This document shows, piece after piece, positions 57,847 to 64,000 of a stretch of DNA of 64,000 nucleotides. Position 1 is the stretch's first letter; each line of letters begins with the position of its first letter. The stretch is from contig CP060756.1 in NCBI GenBank assembly GCA_023205875.1, positions 558,001 to 622,000 on the forward strand. The letters run 5' to 3'. Source of the DNA: Chloropicon primus. Taxonomy: Eukaryota > Chlorophyta > Chloropicophyceae > Chloropicales > Chloropicaceae. Below the pieces are notes generated by a model. The model did no database searches. It saw nothing but the letters and a program-made list of their open reading frames with translations, and had not been told where the DNA came from. The translations under genes were made by a program, and so were the position numbers.

Positions 57847-57992
57847 GCGGCGACTGGAGCGGTTTAGGTCCCCCTCTTTGCTGGGTTGTGTAATATTTTT
57901 TTATCTTTTTCGTTCAAGCAACCGCACGACGAGGCCCGCGCCAAAGGAGGAGAAGAGACTCCTCGAGGGACGCTTGCCTTGCTTGCACATTT

Positions 57993-59470
57993 TTAGGTTC
58001 TGTATCGAAGGAAGACGGCAGCGATGGCGAAGAACACGAGAACGCCTCCCACGCAGGACAGGACTGTCACCAGGACGAAGACCGTGTGAGAATTTTCAGA
58101 GTCGTTCACCAGGTTCATGCCAAAGATTCCCGCGACCGCGGCCACGGTTCCGATCGACAGGGTCCCCGTGGTGAGCAGGAGCTCGATCTGGATGAGCTTG
58201 TTCCGGTGGTGGTCCAGCTCTAACCTGAGGAGGCCCTCCGTGTTGTCGATTTTCTCTTTCAGGGCCGACAACTTTTTCACCAAGAAATCCGTTTTCAAGA
58301 AGTAAACTTCGAGAAAGGCCTCCACGGCCTGGGGAGAGCAACACGGTGGTGTCAGATGGCGATGCGAGGGATCTCGAGGTTGCGCTTTGGACTTACCTCC
58401 ATGACGTCTATCTCCTTCGCCTCGTAGTATGGAACCGAGCTCTTGATGGAAGTCAGTTTCGAGTGGTTCATCCTCCGCCTCCAAGTCCTCCTTTTCGCTG
58501 CCCCGGAGGGAAAGTTGTGGTCGAAGCGAGGCGAATTGATGTTGATGCTGTCGACGCTTCGCTCCGGAATCGTCGCTGGCGTCTGGACGACCGGGCTGTT
58601 CCCCATCATGTCCGGCGTCCCGTCTCCCGGGTCCCCGAGGCACATGTTGAGCATGTCCTCGTCGTCGTCAAGGAGCCGCTCGAGCTCCTCCCGGACTTTG
58701 GTGACCCGGGAAATGAGCCCGTTCAAGGTTGTCTTCATCCCCCTCACGTTCTCCAGGGACTTCCTGCTCACCTGCCTCCCCAGAGTCTGCAGGGCGCGCA
58801 CGGATTCCCTCTCCCGCAGGGCGACCTCCTCGTGCAAGAAACTCGTGAACTCGTTCAGAGCCGCCTCCGTGGCCCGGAGCTCGAACGGCAGCTTCAAGTC
58901 GATCGACATGAGCTGCGACCTTATCTCCTCCTCTCCCATCCCGAGCCTCTCCTTGTCGTCAAGCCTCTGGTAGATCGACTCCTCGAAGTCGTGGAACGAG
59001 TTGTGGCACGACGCATAGTGCGGGTCCTCCCTCACTTTCAGGCTCACGGAGAGGGCCCTCTTCAGCCTGCTCAGCGAGCGGGAGGCCGTCTCGGAGAATT
59101 CCGCGGAAGACGACGTGTCCAGCAGCCAGACTTGGTCCGCGCAGCAGATCACCTTGATGTGCTCCAGGTTCAGGATGATGGACTGCTCCCTGATGAAAAC
59201 TGCGGAAGGGTAGGGGGTGAAGAGCATGGGGTCGAGGACCCGCATGTCGCGCAGGGGGATGAGCAGCCTCGTCGCTAGCGTGTACTTGTCCACCTCGTGC
59301 GTCCTCATCTTCCCCCTCTCGTCGAAGAAGAACCACACCTTGGGCCTCATCGGGTTCACCTTGGGCTTCCCCAACATCAGCTCCCCGGCGTCAGCGCCCT
59401 CCTCGCCGAAGGGGTCCAACGCCTCCCGCCGGGGCCGCGAGCTGCCGAAGAAGGAGAACGACGACGACAT
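57993..59470 (-). CDS. MRS2/CorA-type magnesium transporter
   Basis: Two exons, 59470-58397 and 58328-57993 (phase 0, 68-nt intron), give 469 residues. The long N-terminal domain includes RDMRVLDPMLFTPYPSAVFI, as in MRS2 proteins, followed by acidic and helical segments (about 170-300). A disordered loop with DSININSPRFDHNFPSG precedes the pore helix. The first membrane segment has the invariant GMN signature (VAGIFGMNLVND), then a second helix (LVTVLSCVGGVLVFFAIAAV) and a short basic tail RYRT. Such proteins form pentameric Mg2+ channels in mitochondria, plastid or vacuole membranes. The start has no clear presequence, so the membrane is uncertain. Confidence 0.93.
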
Positions 59471-59641
59471 GCCTTCGCTCCTCCGCTTGCACCACCACCT
59501 CCTCCGGGCTCGAGCTTTGGACTCCTGGAGCGACCGACGACGAGCGTGATCCTCCTCTTGCCTCTACTTTTGGGATCACAGAATCCTGTAACGTTCGTGG
59601 GTCCCAAGGACAAGAGTGGAGAGGAAGGGGAGAGAGGGAGA

Positions 59642-59679
<38 letters not shown>

Positions 59680-59689
59680 CTGTTGTTGT

Positions 59690-59720
<31 letters not shown>

Positions 59721-59928
59721 AATGCACCTTGTTGTCCTCCAAGAAAAAAAATGTGTATTATTCGTATTTGTTCTTGTGATTAGTTATGCTTCCGCTCTCG
59801 GAAGCTAAATGTGTTTCGTGGCTGCTACTTTATTTTAACTGGGTTTTTTTGGTTTCGTTCCGATTCGGTGGCCCCTCGCCTCACCTCACCTCGACGGCGG
59901 TGTCGCGACCGACGCCCAGAAAGAAGAT
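59471..59928. repeat. MRS2 5' flank with GA and TTG/CTG tracts
   Basis: About 460 bp between two minus-strand genes. A (GA)n tract spans about 59645-59677 and is followed by (TTG)n then (CTG)n at 59682-59718. It should include the MRS2 promoter and the 3' UTR of glutamine synthetase. No frame is supported. Confidence 0.7.
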
Positions 59929-61555
59929 TTACGCTCTGGAGAAGATGGTCTCGAGGAGCAAGAAGGCGACGGTGTATGGGTCGACGTTGGCGGATGGGCG
60001 CCTGTCCTCCAAGTACCCCTTTCCTTCGATCTCGACCTGCCGAGGGATTCTGATGCTGGCTCCCCTATCGGCGACACCGGACCTGAAGGTGGAGATGTCG
60101 CAGGTCTCGTGGAGTCCCGTCAGCCTCTGCTCGTTTCCGAGGCCGTACTGGGTGATATGCTTCTCGTGGGTCTTGGAGAGCTTGTCGACGGCGTCGTTGA
60201 TGGCCTTGACTCCTCCCTCGTTCCTCATGCTCTTGGTGGAGAAGTTGGTGTGGGCTCCCGTTCCGTTCCAGTCTCCCTTGACAGGCTTTGGGTCGAAGGT
60301 GCACACGATGCCCATGTCCTCTCCGAGTCTGTGGAGGAGCCATCTGGAGATCATGACGGAGTCGCCGAGCTCGAGGGGGCCGACGGGTCCGACCTGGTAC
60401 TCCCACTGGCCGGGCATGACCTCGGCGTTGATTCCGCTGACCTGGATTCCGGCCTTGATGCAGGCGTCGAGGTGGGCCTCGGCGAGGGGCCTCCCGTAGA
60501 CGGCCTCGTTACCGGCGCCGCAGTAGAAAGGTCCCTGGGGGGCAGGGTAGCCGCCCTCTGGCCATCCGAAGACCCTCCCGTCGGAGCCGAGCATGGTGTA
60601 CTCCTGCTCGAACCCGTACAGTGGCTCCTCGGCGTTGATCTCCTTGTCCAAGATGTTCACGAGCCTGTCCCTGGTGTTGGTCGGGTGTGGCTTCCCGTCG
60701 GGGGTGAGGACCTCGCAGAGCACGAGGACGTGGTTCTCCCCCCTGATTGGGTCGGGGCAGGAGAACACCGGCTTCAGGAGGCAATCGGAGTCGTCTCCCT
60801 CGGCCTGGCCGGTCGAGGACCCGTCGAAGGACCACATAGGAAAGTCGGTGCTTCCGGCGGGGAGTGGGGTCTGCATGACCTTAGTCTTCGACCTCATCTC
60901 GTTGAACATGATCTCCTTCTGGCCCTCCAGGCCGTCGTACCAGATGTACTCGGCCTTCTGGGCGTTCGTGTTCCCGGCCCTCACCTTGAGGCACAGGCCC
61001 CTCGAGTTCGCCTTTTGTTTTTTTTGGGGGGGGATTGGGTTGGGACACCACCACCACGAGACAAGAAAAAAAAAAACAGAGAGGCATCAGCGAGGTGCTC
61101 GTCGTCGAGGGAGTGCGACGGCCTTGATTCGGCCGGCACGAACGCTTTCGCTGGTCACGTCACTCACCTTCCTGGCGACATTGCGCCTCTGGGCCAAAGC
61201 GGCTCCGTTGAAGGAGGAAGCCTTGGCGCTGGTGGCCTGCACGTGCACCGAATGGACACAAAAGTAAACCACGAAAGGACGAGGCGAGACGAGGTCGTCA
61301 GTTCCCGGTCCCATCCATCACGAACAAAAACTCCCGCCATCGCGTCACCAAACAAAGTCAAGTCGACACACACACAAAGAGAGAGAGAGAGAGAGGCAGA
61401 GAGAGAACGCCACCCCTCGAGCAGCCTCGAATCCACCGGAGCGATCGAAGCGAGAGTTCGTTGGTTCGCGCAAGGCGAGGGATTGGGAAGGTTTTGTATC
61501 GGTGAGGTCCCAAAGGCGGTGCGCTTACCGTCTTGCTCATCGTTCTCGCGTTCAT
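59929..61555 (-). CDS. GLN2: Glutamine synthetase type II, plastid form
   Basis: Three exons, 61555-61529 (nine codons), 61236-61168 and 61011-59929, all phase 0, give 392 residues. The first two exons plus the start of the third encode a typical plastid transit peptide (MNARTMSKTATSAKASSFNG onwards). The GSII enzyme follows: YIWYDGLEGQ, MWSFDGSSTGQAEGDDSD, GENHVLVLCEVL, GPFYCGAGNEAVYGR, GINAEVMPGQWEYQVGPVGP, GTGAHTNFSTKSM and ASIRIPRQVEIEGKGYLEDR. It condenses glutamate and ammonia with ATP, the entry step of nitrogen assimilation. The 5' introns are 292 and 156 nt; the second ends in an A-rich rather than C/T-rich stretch before its AG. Codon use is strongly biased, as in highly expressed genes. 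Confidence 0.95.
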
Positions 61556-62182
61556 GATCGTCGTGTCGTCGTCTTCGTCTTCGTGTTTGTGATCGATCGA
61601 TCCGATCGCTTTCTCTTTTTCTTCTTTTTCTTCTTTTTTCGGGTTTTTTGGTTTCGATTTCGCCTCTTCGGCATTCTCAGGGCCACAGAACCCACAAGAC
61701 CGCGTTCTTGCATATCTGGCCCAAATGAACGAGAACCCCACGTTCACGTTTTTTCTCGATTTGATGGATTTCCTCGGTCGTCCTGGCACGTTCGGATTGA
61801 CTGGTGGAAAGAAGTGACAACTCAACCACAGTGCTGTGGTCTTCTCCCAAGAAAGACCGCACGTGTTTCGACGACGTCGACGGAGTCTCTTTTTGGCGTA
61901 CAGCCTGTCGAGGGACACGACACGACACGACACGCTTCGAGCCTCGAACAGACCTGCATGCGAGAGAGAGAGAGAGAGAGAGAGAGATCCTAGAATAGGA
62001 TAACGTGACGTAACCTCCATGCATTGCGGGCACCAGAGGGTGGAGAGGGAGAAGAGAGAGGTCTCTCGTTTGGCGACAAGTTTCGTTGTCGTTGCAGCCC
62101 CTCCTGTCGATCCAGAAGAAGATATATATCATTCCTATTGATAACTTCTCCCTCCAGCCCATTGCAGCCTTCAGGGAGGGGG

Positions 62183-62213
<31 letters not shown>

Positions 62214-62490
62214 GTCTCTCGTTTGGCGAAAAGCTTCTCTCGTCGCTCGTCTCGTCTTCTGGGATGAATGAATGAATGGATGGATGGATGGAGTGCTCCC
62301 GAACTCGGAAAGTCTCTCTCTCTCTCTCGTCCCGGGCTCGCCGAGCAAAGGAGGGTAGAGTTAGAGACCTTTTTTCTTTGGGCGAGGGAGACGAGATGAG
62401 GTGCCTGACGATCACGACGACGACGAGGACAACGAGGACGACGACGACGACGACGACGATCATCTGCACGTGAGCGGTGAAACGAGAGAT
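61556..62490. repeat. GS/trehalase divergent region with 152-bp diverged duplication
   Basis: About 930 bp. The block GAGGTCTCTCGTTTGGCGA appears at about 62058 and again at about 62210 (offset 152 bp), each preceded by a GA tract and followed by diverged AAGTTTC/AAGCTTC sequence. GA tracts lie at 61960-61986 and 62189-62213. A (GAC)n tract spans about 62414-62460, ending 30 bp before the trehalase ATG. CACGA repeats lie at 61917-61932. Both promoters should be here. Confidence 0.7.
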
Positions 62491-64000
62491 ATGAGAGGAG
62501 CAGAAGCTTCTGCTTCTGCTTCTGCTGCGGACTCCGCCGCCGTTGTCGTCGACAACGACAACAACATCAGCTACCTGTCCGGCCTCGGCCTCGACCTCCT
62601 GGACCTGGTCCACGCCGGCCCCAAAACCGCCGCCACCAAACGAGGGAGGAGGTTCGAGGACACCAAGGACTTTGTCGACATGCCCCTGCTGGCCTCTTCC
62701 CTGGGGGAGGTCGTGGACAGGCTGAGGTCCCCGTCCGCGTCCACCAGCGCCGAGGCGGTGCTCGCCTCCTGCTTCGGGCCCCCCGGCTCCGACCTGGAGT
62801 CCGCCGCGCCGGACGACTGGTCCCCCGCCGGTGGAGATCCCGACGACGACGACGACGACAACGACGTCCTGCTGCTTCGGAGGCACATCCACGGGTGCTG
62901 GCCCGCCCTATGCAAGCGTCCTCTCCACCCCGGTGGCGGCGGAGGCGGCACCACGGTCCTGGCCCTGCCTCACAAGATGTTCGTCCCCGGAAGCAGGTTC
63001 CGGGAGCAGTATTACTGGGACTCCTACTTCGTGCTCCAGGGGCTCCTGGCCTCCCGCATGGGGACGAGCGCCCTGCAGCTCACGGAGAACTTGCTGCATT
63101 GCGTGGAGCGTTACGGCTTCGTCCCGAACGGCACGAGGACCTACTATCTGGGGAGGAGCCAGCCGCCCCTGCTGTCCGAGATGGTCGCCGACCTCTACAG
63201 GTGGTCCCTGGACAACGAGGACGACTCCGTCCTGCCGGCGGGGTTCCTGGACGGGGCCCTGCCTCTCCTGGTGAGGGAGCACGAGTATTGGACCAAGGGG
63301 GACCACCTCGTGAGGGTCGGAGGGCGCGAACTCCTGAGGTACCACGCCGGCACGACCTGCCCCCGGCCCGAGTCGTACGTCGAGGACCGCGAGGCCACCT
63401 CGAGCCCCGGCGTGTACAGAGAGATCGCCACGATGGCGGAGAGCGGCTGGGACTTCTCCGGCCGCTGGCTGCGGGACTCCAAGGACTTGAGTACGTCCCG
63501 AGCCACGAGGGTCGTGCCCGTCGACCTGAACACGATCGTGGCCAGGATGGAGGCGAACGTGTCCCTCGTCGCGGGGGCCCTGGGCCGCGAGGACGTCCGT
63601 CGCGAGTACGAGCTCCTGTCCGGACGGAGGTTCGACTCCATCGACGAGGTGCTATGGGACGAGGGGTCCGGCCAGTGGAAGGACCTGGTGCTCGGGGAAG
63701 AGGAGGAGGAGGAGGAGGAAGTGCCCCGGCGCTGCACCACGTACGCGTCCAACTGGCTTCCGCTCTGGAGGGACCGAGGCCTGCCCCCCGGCAGGGCCGA
63801 GGCCGCCGTGGCCTCCCTCGAGGCGTCCGGCCTCGTCCTTCCCGGCGGCCTCGCCACCTCCGTGCAGCGCACCGGGCACCAGTGGGACTACCCCAACGCC
63901 TGGGCTCCCCTTCAGTACCTCGTGCACGAGGGCTTGACCTCCTCCGGGGGGTCCAGAGGCCGGGACCTCGCCTCCAAGATCGCCAAAAACTTCCTCCGTA
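62491..64000 (+). CDS. Trehalase, GH37 family (3' end off the window)
   Basis: The frame is open from the ATG at 62491 to the right edge, 503 codons. After an Ala/Ser-rich, acidic N-terminus the GH37 domain begins near residue 28 with GLDLLDLVHAGP and FEDTKDFVDMPL. Trehalase signature 1 is intact (PGSRFREQYYWDSY, about residues 166-179). The next conserved part, YGFVPNGTRTYYLGRSQPP, carries the substrate-contacting segment, and signature 2, QWDYPNAWAP, lies near residue 468. The enzyme splits trehalose into two glucose molecules. There is no signal peptide, so it may be cytosolic. About the last 80-100 residues should lie outside the window. A run of nine acidic residues (EEEEEEEEVP region) near 405 is an insertion. 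Confidence 0.92.
   Translation, partial: MRGAEASASASAADSAAVVVDNDNNISYLSGLGLDLLDLVHAGPKTAATKRGRRFEDTKDFVDMPLLASSLGEVVDRLRSPSASTSAEAVLASCFGPPGSDLESAAPDDWSPAGGDPDDDDDDNDVLLLRRHIHGCWPALCKRPLHPGGGGGGTTVLALPHKMFVPGSRFREQYYWDSYFVLQGLLASRMGTSALQLTENLLHCVERYGFVPNGTRTYYLGRSQPPLLSEMVADLYRWSLDNEDDSVLPAGFLDGALPLLVREHEYWTKGDHLVRVGGRELLRYHAGTTCPRPESYVEDREATSSPGVYREIATMAESGWDFSGRWLRDSKDLSTSRATRVVPVDLNTIVARMEANVSLVAGALGREDVRREYELLSGRRFDSIDEVLWDEGSGQWKDLVLGEEEEEEEEVPRRCTTYASNWLPLWRDRGLPPGRAEAAVASLEASGLVLPGGLATSVQRTGHQWDYPNAWAPLQYLVHEGLTSSGGSRGRDLASKIAKNFLR

Noticed and set aside
60109-61557. 482-codon plus-strand frame
   Set aside because: Antisense shadow of glutamine synthetase and its introns.
1-64000. Transposons, retroelements, CRISPR arrays, tRNA or rRNA genes
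   Set aside because: No transposase, reverse transcriptase, integrase, terminal repeats, spaced palindromic repeats, tRNA cloverleaf with TTCGA arm or rRNA core was seen on either strand.

Overview
The window is nuclear DNA from a photosynthetic eukaryote, most likely a unicellular green alga with a compact genome (inference). The evidence is cytosolic and ER machinery (CCT delta, EMC6, PI4K, oxysterol-binding protein, p300/CBP-type acetyltransferase) beside green-lineage plastid genes (TOC75 with a polyglycine presequence, PAM68, two fibrillins, NXD1-like protein, DHAR, plastid RecA, lumen-type FKBP, ELF3-like protein). Coding sequence is GC-rich. Introns are few, short (about 67-300 nt) and GT-AG. 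A prasinophyte such as Chloropicophyceae would fit, but the sequence alone does not prove it.

I support 35 protein genes. Three of the boundaries matter: an MFS transporter runs off the left edge (minus strand, start at 768), a trehalase runs off the right edge (start at 62491), and a gene at 3252-3786 has an unresolved 5' end. Starts were set at ATG codons, because several frames open further upstream only by GTG or TTG. Splice sites were set by eye from GT-AG signals plus exact frame continuity.

Layout. 1-5 kb: transporter, coiled-coil protein, fibrillin, unknown plastid-like protein, Nudix protein carrying two near-identical introns. 5-16 kb: secreted FN2-LTD-CotH protein, Gly/Arg/His-rich protein, ELF3-like protein, RecA, PI4K-beta. 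16-25 kb: OSBP, CCT delta, a secreted 8-Cys protein, an OSCA/CSC1 channel. 25-33 kb: DHAR, a TKL-like kinase with a C-terminal FHA domain, PAM68, AI-2E-type carrier, TOC75. 33-41 kb: double-domain fibrillin, overlapped by one base by a C-terminal piece of formate-THF ligase, then NXD1-like, cardiolipin synthase, sucrose phosphatase, DUF2358-like. 41-51 kb: p300/CBP acetyltransferase, a 202-bp satellite with dimeric higher-order structure, an EF-hand FxPKI-repeat protein. 51-64 kb: K+-independent H+-PPase, FKBP, EMC6, unknown protein, 36-aa repeat protein, MRS2 Mg2+ transporter, glutamine synthetase, trehalase.

Genes sit mostly as convergent pairs with 50-180 bp between stops and divergent pairs sharing short promoters (start codons as near as 39 and 78 bp). 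Many intergenic spaces carry (GA)n/(CT)n tracts and local tandem duplications of about 140-200 bp. I found no tRNA, rRNA, CRISPR array or recognisable transposon. The most notable points are the twin introns, the TAATG junction with a truncated formate-THF ligase, and the dimeric organisation seen in both the satellite and the 36-aa repeat gene.
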